A stretch of 64,000 nucleotides of DNA, taken from positions 124,001 to 188,000 of the forward strand of contig JAIQDT010003879.1 in NCBI GenBank assembly GCA_021521415.1, read 5' to 3'. Numbering within the stretch: the stretch's first letter is position 1; each line of letters starts with the position of its first letter. The stretch comes from Bidens hawaiensis (Eukaryota > Streptophyta > Magnoliopsida > Asterales > Asteraceae). A program made the translations under genes and the position numbers. The notes under the pieces are model-generated. The model was not told the origin of the DNA, did not search any database, and saw only the letters and a program-made list of their open reading frames with translations. This document shows positions 32,936 to 45,412 of the stretch, piece by piece.

Positions 32936-33822
32936 GACTAACTTTTAGCCTGCGTGTTACGCGGGCTACTTTTAGATTTTCTAATATTATTTTGAATATA
33001 TATTTTTCTTGTATGATGTGTTTTTATGTATTAAAATTAAGGGTTCGTGAATCTATAAAGTACGTTATGTTTATAGTTGGAGTTGAAATTTAGTTTGTAA
33101 TAAATTTCTTTTTGTATGGAGTTTTTAGGGTTGCTTTGGGATGTTGTGCAGAGAAATAGAAAGCAACCATTGAACGTACATATTGTTTAATGGGTCATCT
33201 TAAATGGCTCTCATGGATCTAACAATTAATATAGGCCAACGGTTTGGTGTATAAAACTTTAATTTTGGGTTTGATTGTGCATTGGGTTTGGTTATGTTCA
33301 TTTATGCACATTTTGGAGCAATCCAAAACATTGAATGAATCATCTGCTTAATGTTTTATATTTATTCATTTGTGTTTATTTAAGTGTATTTATATATATT
33401 TGTTTACATTTCTTAATATATGTTTTATTAATGTTTGTTTACCTTTGTTCAACTACGTTTGTTTACATTCATTTATGTTCATAAACTGTTTATAATGGCG
33501 ATTCAGGAGCAATCCGACAAAGAAGGGGCTATTGATGTAGGTGAAAATGGTGGTTGACGCATGATAGGGGAGGTTGATGATGGTGGGTGATAATAAGTAG
33601 TTAACTAGTGATGGATAATATGCAGATGAGAGAAATTAAATTAGGGTTTGATGATGACAGAGTTTCACAAATAAATGAGACATTATAACCAATTAAAGGG
33701 TTATCCGGGTTTGGTGAGATCCATGACCTGCTTATTTTTTTTAACTTAAAAGATATGTTATAACCCGTTTAAGGGCTATCCGTGTTTGGTGAGACCCGTT
33801 TATGTTATAACCCAATATTTAA
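32936..33822. other. AT-rich sequence with a possible Helitron end
   Basis: AGCCTGCGTGTTACGCGGGCT (about 32,948-32,968) is a strong GC hairpin set in AT-rich DNA, next to CTAAC, and may be another Helitron-type end on the minus strand. The rest has no gene; short Helitron-body repeats occur at about 33,650-33,830. Confidence 0.35.
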
Positions 33823-34440
33823 CTTAAATGACGAAAGGATTTCATTAATAAATGAGATGTTGACCTATTTTGATTCATTTATATTCGTTTATATTCGTTT
33901 ACTATGTTTATTTATGTTATCGGTTTACAGTGGCATAAATTTATAGCGTACCTTCTATTAAGATAATCATGAACGATAATCAAACAAATAATCGCCAGCG
34001 GGTCTTCTTCACTTTTTTGCCAAAACTGAGCAGAGAGATGAACACAAATCTCAATTAGGTTCGTATGATGGGGAAGAGTAGGGAGTTGTATTAGATTTGT
34101 ATCTGAACAAAATTAGAGTGATGCTATAACCCATTTAACTTAAATGATGAAATAATTTCATTAATAAATGACATGTTGACCTATTTTGATTCATTTATAT
34201 TTCTTTTTGTTCGTTTATTATGTTCGTTTATGTTATCGATTTATAGTGGCATAAATCTATAACATACCTTCTATTAAGATAATCATGAAAAATAATCAGA
34301 CAAATAATCGCCAGCGGGTCTTCTTCTCTTTGTCGCAAAAAATGAACAGAGAGATGAACACAAACCTCAATTAGGTTAGTATGATGGAGAAGAGTAGGGA
34401 GTTGTATTAGATTTGTATCTGAACAAAATTGGAGTGAAGG
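33823..34440. repeat. Tandem duplication of a ~316-bp unit
   Basis: Unit one (33,823-34,138) and unit two (34,139-34,440) share the order TTTCATTAATAAATGA, CTTCTATTAAGATAATCATGAA, AATCGCCAGCGGGTCTTCTTC and GAGTAGGGAGTTGTATTAGA, with small differences. Confidence 0.85.
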
Positions 34441-35535
34441 AGAGGCGACTTAAGGGAAGTTGTTATGACCTGTGTACCTTCTAAAACATCTGACACCTAT
34501 CAAACTGCTTTGTATTCATTCCTGAATATATTCTGGTTATTTAAATTCATGTGTTTTATTAGACAAAAAATCATTTAAATAATGCTCACAAATAATAGTT
34601 ATGACACTATAAGGAATGGATGAAGATTTCCCACACTCATAGAACCTGCAATTGTTAAATCAACTCTATATATCACTACTGTGATAATGAAGCTCAGTAA
34701 ATGACGGTGCATATGCAGAACGCTCTATACCAATTTCAATCTCCGTAAATTGTTGCATCATTGGAGCCATAAGCTGCTCTAAACTCACTTGACAAGTGGC
34801 AGCCAATTAGTATGGTTTTGTTTTGTTTTGTTTTCTTTTTTTAAATTAATTGTAGTAGTGGGCTATCAAAGTTTTATCAAGGGAAATCAGTAAAAGAGTT
34901 TTTTTTATCACCTTTGACTTTTGACTTTAAATTGCAACCATTTTACTTCTTGCTGATAAAATGCTAAAGAAAATGCTCAAATGACAACACAATGTGCAAT
35001 AATTTTTAAAGCATTATCTAGCTAAAGCCTAAGTATATATCTGCTCTAGTTTCTATACCATAGCTATAATTTCTTCTTCAGGTAAAACATTGAATATAAA
35101 AATAGATTTGTCTCTAATATCATCCTGGACACACCACAAATTTAATTATAAGCATGCTTCAAATTAATTAACTACAAATTTAATGCATAACTCACCTTAA
35201 TAGGTTAGTGAACTTTCTTACCGTAAACATTACAAAGAGTGCCATCCACGTCCCAGGAAGACCAACATTTACTCCAACCATATATATAATAATATTTAAA
35301 GCATTATCATGTGCCCGATAAGAACCGAAGGAATGATAAATGTTAGAAACCAGCTTCCAAAAGTCTTCTTTCCATATTCACCAACCGTGCCACATTTCCA
35401 ACTAACCAATTTGATAAATGCTAGAAAACCAGTTGCTCACTTTAACCCGTTACCAAGTTGGTCCATTTAGCTACCACTAACCAATTTGAAAAGTTTAGTG
35501 GTTTTAATAACAATTTAAAACCACCATATTCATTA
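34441..35535. other. No gene recognised
   Basis: AT-rich. There is a short TTTTG repeat near 34,815-34,840. No ORF above background and no element ends found. Confidence 0.4.
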
Positions 35536-35537
35536 TA

Positions 35538-37623
35538 TAGTAGAAACTCGATAAATTAATACTCGATTATTTAATAAACTCTCTAAGATAATATTTTTTT
35601 CCGGTCCCGACTTGGGGATAGGATGCTAAATTAATAATTCGCTAAAATTATAAGATAATACATTTTTGATAATTTCTTTAGACCCCATATAAAATATAAA
35701 TTAATAATTCCTTATATATAACATATTACATGAATGATTGATGAAGATTTCTTAAAAAATAACTCAATTGTCTTTTGGTTTTTGTTGAAATAAATTTCCC
35801 CTTAAATCTCGTCTCTAATTTTCCTTAGCATGGTAAGAACTTCTGGTATTGTTTTCTCATAGTTCAACAAGAAATTGTTCAATGTGATTGCCCCTTTAAT
35901 AGCTTCGTTTCGCGAAGGGGGCTCCATTGTAGAACTTTCATCATCTTCTTCATCGATATTATCGTTATTAATTCCAATAACGCTTTCAACAATTTCTTCA
36001 TCAGTCAACAACTGTGCAACTACATTTTCTTCTGGGTGAGTCAGAACATCTTCGACATCCATTGCATTGCGATAACCCAACTCTTTGAACAAATTATGGA
36101 GTTCTTGAGTGCTTTCACCATCTTCATCTGAGTTCTCAAAAGTCATGTTATCTGTTGATCGAAGTTTACAATGACGAAAGCAGTTCGGAATTGTATTTGC
36201 ACGAACATCCATAGTCCATGCTGAAATTGCAAGATTCATTGCATCTAATACATTTATTTTTGCTGGATTTGGAACCCCTAATTCATAACCCTCCAAAAGA
36301 CTTCTATAAAATCGACGATGATAATGCATCTTAAAAGCTCGTATGATCCCCGCGTCACAAGGTTGAATTTTTGAAGTTGTGTTTGGTGGCAAAAAAAAAA
36401 TAATTCAACATTTCGTAATCCTTCAATAAATTTTGGATGAGCAAGGCAATTATACACAATCAAGAGAATTTTTCTTTCAACCATTTTTTTATCAAGTTGG
36501 CGAACATATTCTTCAAATAACACACCAGTCATCCAAGCTCGTTTGTTAGCACGGTACTCACAGTTCAGACTGTTCAAGTTTACATTCTTGAAGCACCTTG
36601 GTTTAGCATATTTCCCAATAATCCATAAAGGAAGTTTTTCCGAACCGTCCTCAAACCTGTTTAAGATCAAAACATGTAAATAATTACATCACTAAAGTAC
36701 AAAATATAAAATAAAATAATAAAAAAACAAACATGTTTCATCCATATTAAAGATGTCTTTCATTTCAAACTGATCAACTTTGTCTCTTATGGATTTTAAT
36801 TTGTCCTCCATGCCCTCCATTTCAACAGATCCACTCTCTCCAAAACGCCTGGAATTTTTAATTCCATATCTTGCTTTGAACTTTCCAAGCCAACCAATAG
36901 AAAAAGTAAAGTCTGGAGTATCCACTGGATACATATCTTTCATGAACTTTTTCGCCTTCTCGATGATTAGTTCACCTGTCATATTCACATGTTCTTGATA
37001 TTGAAGAATCCATTCATAGAGAGATTTTTCTAGGTCAGGAAATTTTGCCGGTTTGTGTCGCTTAACATCGCCTCTTTCGGGAGCAAGTGAGAGATACTCT
37101 AAAGACCGCTTAATTGTATTCGATATTGTCGCTTGACTCACCTGTAAACCATAGTTACTATGAACCCATTCTTGCAATTGCTTTTGAGTGAGACTTGGAT
37201 TATCCTTGTTGTGCTTGCATAATGCTCTTCGAATCTCGTCTGTCATTGTTGTTTTTTTCACACCTTTAAGATGGGAAGCCATGTTGTGTGTATGATTTGT
37301 TTGTGTTAACCTATTTTGATCTTGTATTTATATAGAAAATATTTTTAATGTCCATAAAGTGATACATTGAACACAAGAAGCATAATAAGGTGGGAGATTG
37401 AAGGTTTCTTTCAAATTGAGCCGTTCATTTGATATACATACATTGTATACAATAATTAAGTGGAAGCTTGAAAGGTGTTTGTAAACTAAGTATTCTACTA
37501 TAAATTAATAAAATATTAATTAATATATAAATTAATAATTATTAATTTATCGATTAATTAATAACTCTTTTAATTAATAAATTTTGGTGGTCCCAAATGT
37601 ATTATTTTATAGAGTTTCTACTA
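35538..37623 (-). mobile_element. Tigger/pogo-like Tc1/mariner DNA transposon
   Basis: Terminal inverted repeats start TAGTAGAAACTCGATAAA on the left; the right end is the inverted complement TTTATAGAGTTTCTACTA. TA dinucleotides at 35,536-35,537 and 37,624-37,625 are the target duplication expected for this superfamily. It is 2,086 bp and contains one decayed transposase gene on the minus strand. Confidence 0.88.
35802..37282 (-). pseudogene. Tigger/pogo-like transposase, inactivated
   Basis: ATG at 37,282. The N-terminus is a helix-turn-helix/CENP-B-type DNA-binding region (LTQKQLQEWVHSNYGLQVSQ, later a WLGKFKARYG block), then the DDE catalytic domain. The first acidic residue is in IFNMDET. 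The second, normally LIVDNCPAHP, reads LIVYNCLAHP, so Asp is replaced by Tyr. The third is in SKIQPCDAGI. After the first motif about 30 family residues are missing (36,671-36,710), which could be an intron or a deletion. A frameshift at a run of ten A (about 36,392-36,401) joins the second and third segments. The C-terminal tail is acidic. In the family this enzyme cuts and inserts the element at TA sites; this copy should be inactive. Confidence 0.85.
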
Positions 37624-37625
37624 TA

Positions 37626-38703
37626 GTTAATTACCTGTGTTAATAGATTGCAAATATTAAAAGTTCTCACTCACGTGTAGCTCAAAGTCTTCAGTTATGC
37701 CCATTTACATTACATGTGGCTTCTGAAAAGAAGAATGAAAGAAAGAATTAATTAACTTCGCACACAGAATCAAACATAGCAACCACTATATGAAAAAAAT
37801 AAGAACCAACCAAAATCAAACATTCAAACACATAAATAAACAACTAAGCATCCCAATTGTAGTTTAATATCTAAACATTGATTGTAGGTGAGCTTACTTG
37901 AAATCAAACATAAATTATATGGAAAAAAACAATTATATCATTATTTACATGCATGGTTTCAATTTCAACTATATAAAACTAAACGATTTAGCATGTATTA
38001 TTAGCAAACTAATGTTGAATCAAGTTTAAATTTCAACTTTTCTTAAAACAACTCAAAATCAAAACACAAATAAAAAATAAAACATATATCCATAATCACT
38101 ATAAGCAGATTATAAGACAATTTAAAATCCGTTAAAACCATAAATTCAAGAAACCTTTGAATAAGCATTGAAGCACATTACACACTTGAGATAGTAAATC
38201 ATCACATCTTCATCAACACATACAAATCGTGGGAGGTTCTTGCATAAATAAACAGAGAGATGGAACCCAAGAAAAGAAAAATCCGAATGATTCAACATAC
38301 ATGTTTGAATCGATTTTACTAACTTATGCATAACCTCATAAACAGGTTACATAAAATTCTATAGAAATGATACTTGTTCAAATACTTGCCGTCTAAACAT
38401 TCAATAAAAACATGTGGTGAGTAACATCTTACTAATAATAATTCTAATAATTACAAACAGAACAATATATCCCGATTTGTATTAATTATTATCATATAAT
38501 GTGTTCAGTTGAATTTTGAGGTTAACTCAACTCACTTTCAACTTCAAGGTCAGGACGAATCTGAAGACTATATAAACACAATAAAGCAAGTTTGTTATAA
38601 ACTAATATATAAAAGTTACAAGCTTTAAATATAATAAGTGCAATCAAATTACTTAAGTTGTGATAAAAACTTAATTTGTATTTAAAAAAATTTACCTCCT
38701 CAC
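37626..38703. other. No gene recognised
   Basis: AT-rich between the Tigger and CACTA elements. A 61-codon minus ORF at 38,146-38,331 has no domain I recognise and is within chance expectation. Confidence 0.4.
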
Positions 38704-38724
38704 TATCACTACAAGAATTTTAGC

Positions 38725-40525
38725 CTATCCCGACAACAAGATGTTGTCGCTATATCAAACCCTATCCCGACAACATGTCATCGGGATAGAAAATCAAAAT
38801 TTTTTTAACTAATCAACACACGTGCCACTTTTTAATACGCTAGAGAATGTTTGACTAAACCAAACCTTTTACTCGACACTTATCCCGACGACATGTCGTC
38901 GGGATAGAGTTTTTATATTTTATTTTTTCTTTTTTTTTAAAATCATTGTAGGTTAAAAACAAATAATAAAAAATGAACCATCCAATCCCGACAACATGTT
39001 GTCGGGATAAAGTTTTTAATTTTTTTTCTTTTTCATTAAATCATCGTAAATTAGAAAGATATATTAAAAAAATTAACTACCCTATCCCGACGATATGTTG
39101 TCGGGATAGAGTTTTTATATTGAAATTTTCCTTTTCTTTAAAATCATGTTAAATTAGAAATAAAAAATTAACTAACCAATCCTGATGACTTGTTGTCGGG
39201 ATAGAATTTTTATATTTTATTTTTCATTTTCTTTAAATCATCTTACATTAGAAATAAATTAATAAAAATTAACTATCCAATCCCGATGACTTGTTGTCGG
39301 GATAGAATTTTTATATTTTATTTTTCCTTTTCTTTAAATCATCTTACATTAGAAATAAATTAATAAAAATTAACTATCCAATCCCGATGACTTGTTGTTG
39401 GGATAGAGTTTTTTATATTTTATTTTTTCTTTTCTTGAAGTATTCTTAAATTATAAATAAATAAGAAAAAATGAACTATCCAATCCCGACAACATGTTAT
39501 CGGGATAAAGTTTTTTTAAATTTTATTTTTCTTTTTCATTAAATCATCGTAAATTAGAAAGATATATAAAAAAAATTAACTACCCTATCCCGACGATATG
39601 TTGTCGGGATAGAGTTTTTATATTAAAATTTTCCTTTTCTTTAAAATCATGTTAAATTAGAAATAAAAAATAAAAAAATTAACTAACCAATCCTGACGAC
39701 TTGTTGTCGGGATAGAATTTTTATATTTTATTTTTCCTTTTCTTTAAATCATCTAACATTAGAAATAAATTAATAAAAATTAACTATCCAATCCCGACGA
39801 CTTGTTGTCGGGATAGAGTTTTTTATATTATATTTTTTCTTTTCTTTAAGTATTCTTAAATTATAAATAAATAATAAAAAATGAACTATCCAATCCCGAC
39901 AACATGTTGTCGGGATAAAGTTTTTTAAATTTTATTTTTCTTTTTCATTAAATCATCGTAAATTAGAAAGATATATAAAAAAATTAACTACCCTATCCCG
40001 ACGATATGTTGTCGGGATAGAGTTTTTATATTAAAAGTTTCCTTTTCTTTAAAATCATGTTAAATTAGAAATAAAAAATAAAAAAATTAACTAACCAATC
40101 CTGACGACTTGTTGTCGGGATAGAATTTTTATATTTTATTTTTCTTTTCTTTAAATCATCTTACATTAGAAATAAATAATAAAAATTAACTATCCAATCC
40201 CGACGACTTGTTGTCGGGATAGAGTTTTTTATATTTTATTTTTTCTTTTCTTGAAGTATTCTTAAATTATAAATAAATAATAAAAAATTAACTATCCAAT
40301 CCCGACGACTTGTTGTCGGGATAGAGTTTTTTATATTTTATTTTTTCTTTTCCTTAAGTATTCTTAAATTATAAATAAATTAATAAAAAATAACTATCCA
40401 ATCCCAACGACTTGTAGTCGGGATAGAGTTTTTTATATTTTATTTTTTTTCTTTAAATCATCTTAAATTACAAATAAATTAATAAAAAATTAACTCTCCA
40501 ATCCCGGCGATTTGTTGTCGGGATA
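38725..40525. repeat. Left palindrome array of the CACTA element, ~19 units
   Basis: About nineteen copies of TATCCCGACRACNTGTTGTCGGGATA, a 26-bp palindrome, lie roughly 100 bases apart in AT-rich spacers. From about 39,480 the spacers and central variants (AACATG, GATATG, GACTTG, GACTTG) repeat in order with a period near 410 bp (39,482 to 39,893; 39,586 to 39,993). This is a four-unit higher-order repeat. Confidence 0.9.
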
Positions 40526-40589
40526 GAGTTTTTTAAATTTTACCTTTTCTTTTCTTTAAATCATCTTAAATTAAAAATAAATAATAAAT

Positions 40590-40833
40590 GGTTAGATACG
40601 TACACACAAACATACATAGATTGTTACATACATGCATGCATTCATACATACATACATACATATATGGTTAGATACGTACATACAAACATACATAGATGGT
40701 TACATACATACATGCATTCATACATACATAGATGGTTATACGTACATACAAACATACATAGATTGTTACATACATACATGCATTCATACATACATAGATG
40801 ATTAGATACGTACATACAAACATACATAGATGG

Positions 40834-40864
<31 letters not shown>

Positions 40865-40916
40865 GATGTAACCATATATTTAGCCATCAATGCACGTATG
40901 TATAATGCACGTAAAG

Positions 40917-40948
<32 letters not shown>

Positions 40949-41240
40949 TGTATGTATGTATGTATGTATTTGTGAGTATATATGTATGTGTGTGTGTATT
41001 TGTGTATGTATGTATGTGTATATGTATGTGAATGTATGCATGTAAGTAGTTATGTATGAATGTATGTATGTGTGTATATGTATATATGTATGTGTGTATG
41101 CATGTATGTAAGCAGTTATGTATGAATGTATGTATGTGTGTGTATTTATGCATGTATGTATGTATTTATGTATGTAAACGTTTCGTGACAAAGCCTATAT
41201 ACCGACGACATGTAATCATCAATATATGTATGTATGCATA
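40590..41240. repeat. ATGT/ACAT microsatellite inside the CACTA element
   Basis: Long CATA runs (to about 40,865) switch to GTAT runs (from 40,918), so the array is inverted about its middle. The long Tyr-Val-Cys-Met and Ile-His-Thr-Tyr ORFs here are products of the repeat. Confidence 0.93.
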
Positions 41241-41559
41241 TAGCCATCATTGTATGTATTACAAATACAAAAGTAATTAGTTGAGAAATATAAAAGTAAT
41301 TATTTGAGATATAAATTTAGAAAAACAAAATTTTATTTTTACTTTTTTTATACACAATAAATAATAACACATATGACAATTAAATAAATACAAACTAATC
41401 CCAACAACATCGGGATAGAAAATTAAAATTTATTTTTTATTTTTTTTAAAAGCATTTTACATATAAATAAAAAGCAAATAAAAATTAAAAATATGTCGTC
41501 GGGATAAGTTTCCTAAATGAAATTTACCCGCTATTATTTTTGTAGAGTGATATCCCGAC

Positions 41560-42110
41560 GACATGCTCATGATCCGTGTGATTAATTGAAAATGCTTTAT
41601 GGCCCTTGATTAATTTTAATCCAATGGCTAGCAACATTCCTTCTCACCATCTTCTCCATTTCAATAATAAATCTCCATCATTCATCCATTTACTTCATTA
41701 ACACCAAACCCTCCATCAACCACCACCTTCAACTTGCAACAATTAAATCTAGACTGCTTCAACCACCACCGTCACCTTCAACGACCACCATCAAACGCCA
41801 CCACCTCCGTCAACATCTCCGCCTCCGTCTTGCCACCATTAAGAACTCCTTCAAACTACCACCATCAAGATCTCCTTAGTTTTTATATTTCATTTTTGAA
41901 TTGTTCGTATCTCGTGTTTGTATGTGATTTGTAATACCGATTTAATGAGAAATAAATTGTTCTGTTGTTGTTAATAACTTTGTTGTTTGGATATTATGTT
42001 TGACATGCGTTGTATCTCGCGTTTGTTATGTTTTAAGTCTCGGAACTTGTCCCCAGAAAGTTTTCAGGCAAAATCTCCGGCGAGGCATTAGCAGCAAACT
42101 TTAATGATGC
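41560..42110 (+). other. CACTA interior with coding-like Pro/His/Thr-rich sequence
   Basis: CACCA/CATCA-rich DNA with a 66-codon plus ORF (41,734-41,934). Its composition differs from the AT-rich repeats on both sides and it may be a captured gene or promoter fragment. I do not recognise a domain. Confidence 0.35.
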
Positions 42111-42114
42111 TATT

Positions 42115-42700
42115 TTCCTATACCGACGACATGTCGTCGGTATAGGTCTTTTTTATTTTTTTATTATTAATCCTTTTCGTTTTATAAACAAATAAATGAT
42201 TTTTTTTAAAATATTTTATGTAATTTTTTTCCCGACGACATGTTGTCGGGATAGAGTTTAAATACTATTTTCTTCATTTATATATACCAACTAGATGTCG
42301 TCGATATAGATAAAGAAATAAAATAGTATTTAAAATCTATCCCGACAACATGTCGTCGGCATAGATAAAGAGATAAAATAATATTTATGTTCTATCCCGA
42401 CAACATGTCGACGGTATAGATAAATAAATAAAATAATATTTAAATTCTATCCCGACAACATGTCGTCGGCATAGATAAATGAATATTATACTATTATAAT
42501 TATAAAATATTTTTTATGTTTTTTATTAAAAATAAAACATTTTCTTAAAAAAGTTTTTGTAATATATATACCGACAACATGTAGTCGGGATAAGTATTTA
42601 TGTTACTTTTCGGGACGAAGCTATACCAACAACACTATTCCCGACAACATGTAGTCGGGATAAGTATTTTAGATTTGTCCCAACTACATGTTGTCAGGAA
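42115..42700. repeat. Right palindrome array of the CACTA element, ~9 units
   Basis: Copies near 42,119, 42,231, 42,285, 42,338, 42,394, 42,448, 42,569, 42,639 and 42,677, with CGACRACATGTCGTCGG cores. Spacing is 40-120 bases, less regular than the left arm. Three degenerate copies lie at 41,400-41,565. Confidence 0.88.
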
Positions 42701-42747
42701 AAGTTCGAAAACTGTTGTCTGGATAGGACAAAATTCTTGTAATGTAT

Positions 42748-43693
42748 CTTCTAAACTCTTGGAACTTGTATCAACATTTGCAAGTAGTAATATTATTAGT
42801 TCTCATTGATTTGCATGTTTCCTTTGTAAACATAATTTCATGATCAGAAACATATTTATATGAAATAAATTAGAATTATAAAGTTTACATGAAATCCAAA
42901 TATAGAAGGCAGCCACCAGATTATATCGTTAGCAGCTTTGTCACTATTCTTTGGCTTTTTAGGAAGTGGAAAATTATCTGCTTAATGATATGGAAACGGA
43001 AACCAATCAATAATCAGCATCAGGTTAATTCAACAAATTACTAAGAGCATCACGAAATTACATTTACAAAACCCTAAAACTGATTCAAAGTAAGAGATGT
43101 TAAATTGGTCGTAATCGCAACTTTTAGTACACAGGAGGGATTCAGTGGCGTACCGATTGAGCGATGAGTGAAGTAGATTCCTCATCTGAGGTTGAAAGCA
43201 AGAGACGATCTGATCCATGGCTGTGATTATCGGTTTCAAATAATAGATAAGAACATACATCAAGTTTGATAAGGGTAGATTTATTTGAAATATACCTTGA
43301 TTTGTGATGAGGTTGTATGTTGATGAAGAATTACATGTGAGGAACAATGGCTGCTATGAAATATTAGGGTTAGTATGAACGAATGAGTATAGATGGATGT
43401 TTGATTATTTTGAAAGTTTAAAGGTTGAAGGTATTAGAATGGGGAGGCGATGAGGACGGAGGTAGGAGTTAAGGTTTAAGATGGTTTGCAGGTCTGGTAC
43501 CCATTTGAGATGTTATGACCCGTTTAAGGGTTAAACGGGTGTAAACCGGGCTAAATCAATGAGAGTTCTCCAAATAGAAATCAATCAATCTAGTGGCTCT
43601 AGAAGAATGAGAGAGCGACGTGAGAGCGACACGTAGGATTTTATGGTAGACAATTTTATAGATAGTTAGATATATGAGGTCAAGTTATTCTAC
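42748..43693. other. No gene recognised; Helitron-type repeat at right
   Basis: Positions 43,500-43,660 repeat sequence also found at 31,990-32,120 (GAGATGTTATRACCCGTTTAAG, AATCAATGAGAG, AATCARTCTRGTGGCT, ACRYRTAGGATTTTA). The 105-codon minus ORF at 43,030-43,347 has no recognisable domain. Confidence 0.4.
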
Positions 43694-44313
43694 AAAGGGA
43701 GATAAAGATGATAAGGATGAGAATGATTTATAGCCACACAAAAAAAACCCTTCAAAAAAATTAAAAATAAATAAATAAAAAATCATAACTCAAAATTTAA
43801 TAATAAAAAAAAGTAAAAACACAAAAATGTTTCCACTGTCTTCCTCGTTCTTAAAAAAAAAAGAAAAAACTCGAAAAAGACACAATGTTGAGTGAAAAAG
43901 ACCATTGTGTCTTTTTGTTTATCATTGTGTTTTGTGTTTATTTTCGTCATTGATTGTGTCTTTTTTCCTTGACATTGTGTCTTTTTTTTCCTTGATATTG
44001 TGTTATATTACTCAACCTTGTATTATATTTTGTTCGGCATTGTGTTATATTTTGCGATTTATTGTGTCTTTTTTTAGTTATAATTGTGTCTTTTGTTCAT
44101 TTTCTTCATTGTGTTTTTTGTCTCTGCATTGTGTATTTTTTTTTGTTTTTTTTTGGAACGAGAATGCCGAGGGAAACATTTTTGGTTTTTAAACTTTTTG
44201 GTTTTTTATTTATATTTTGAGTTATGATTTTTTTAATTAATTTTTTGGAATTTTTTAAGGGTTTTTTGTGTGGCCACAAATCCTTCTCACACTTCTCATT
44301 TTTGTCTCCCTTT
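43694..44313. mobile_element. Foldback MITE, 620 bp
   Basis: Left AAAGGGAGATAAAGATGA and right inverted TCATTTTTGTCTCCCTTT begin terminal inverted repeats of about 110-150 bp; both arms include GGCCACACAAAAAA- or AGCCACACAAAAAA-like and AATCATAACTCAAAAT segments. The middle is a degenerate ATTGTGTCTTTT repeat (43,900-44,130). No coding. Confidence 0.8.
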
Positions 44314-44501
44314 ATATTTTAACTAGATATACAGGATAGGAAAACTTGGAGAGAATGATAACCATTATATTAATATATTTATAAAACTCCCCTTGGTAAT
44401 CAACTTAATACGCATGAAGATGCTGGCTTATTAAAAACCTTGCTAGGAAAACCTAGTGGGACATAACCATAGCTAAGGGAAAAAGAGTGCAACGTGCATT
44501 G
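44314..44501 (-). repeat. Fragment of an old copia LTR
   Basis: The minus strand reads GTTGCACTCTTTTTCCC, then GTCCCACTAGGTTTTCCTAG, a segment widely found in copia LTRs of the Tork type. The big Tekay-like element inserted here; its other flank (62,211 on) carries the matching pol remnant. Confidence 0.65.
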
Positions 44502-45372
44502 TGTAACACCCCGGGCTTAAGCGAAATACGCTCGGGTGCAACCTATAGATCACTCATAAGCTCGTAACACTATTAATAGTGACAATATATTTATTTTATT
44601 CCATAATTTCGCAAGTACACAAATTGTTCAATAATAAGACAAATATCATCACGTCGAAATGACACAACAATTATTCATTTAAACAAAACCTAATGTCTAT
44701 CTAGTTTCTTGACCTCGCACTTCATTGAATTAAACTTGCAACACATTTAAAATAATATAGTTTTGTCAACAACACATGTTGGTTGGCTTTCATAAGTTTT
44801 TCCGTATATATACATGTAAAACGTTTGTCGATTCCGCCTATCACGAATGCAATATATTCAAACATAAAGTAAATGAAATGCAATAAAAATAGCGTCACAA
44901 CCTAGGGGAATGACAATGAATCCACCAATCCTGACAACCAAAGTTCAAGGATATGTAGCATAGGTGCGTCCCGTCAAACAATCCCACTTTGATGTTTGAT
45001 GTACCAACCAAAAAGTGATAAACACATTGCACATTATACACGTATAGTCATCATAAACAATATGGAAGAATTTTATTAGCATGCATGACATAATTGCGAA
45101 TCGGTTTGTAAACAATGATCACAAAATAACGAGAAGCATGATAACGTAGTGCACCCCAAAAATGTAAAAAGTGAAAAGGGGGTTATGAAAAACTCACTTG
45201 GTAAAGTTTAAGCGGGAAAAATATGAAAATAAGCGTTAATCGAGCTAAACGACAAGTTCGGTTCTACGAGCGGTCCTAGAAAATATTTCTAGGTTCAATA
45301 TAGGATTCAATAAATTAGACGAAGATAGAAGACTTAAAAGAATTCGGTTCATTGTTTAGTGTTTTAAACCTT

Positions 45373-45412
<40 letters not shown>

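Larger units (their letters stand above)
38707..42744. mobile_element. Non-autonomous CACTA (En/Spm) transposon of 4.0 kb
   Basis: The left end CACTACAAGAATTTTAGCC and the right end AAAATTCTTGTAATG are inverted repeats with the CACTA signature (right copy has one change, ATG for GTG). TAT at 38,704-38,706 and at 42,745-42,747 is a perfect 3-bp TSD. No transposase is present. CACTA elements are known for subterminal repeats that bind transposase; here those repeats have expanded to fill most of the element. Confidence 0.93.

Noticed and set aside
40642..41191. Long Tyr-Val-Cys-Met and Ile-His-Thr-Tyr ORFs, also at 60,321-60,708
   Set aside because: Translations of an ATGT microsatellite, open in several frames on both strands.
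38725..42700. A CRISPR array (regularly spaced palindromic repeats)
   Set aside because: Spacers are related AT-rich sequence, the palindromes vary, and the whole lies between CACTA ends with a TAT TSD in a plant-type genome.
43905..44192. A 95-codon hydrophobic plus ORF as a membrane protein
   Set aside because: Produced by the TTGTGTCTTTTT repeat at the centre of a foldback MITE.
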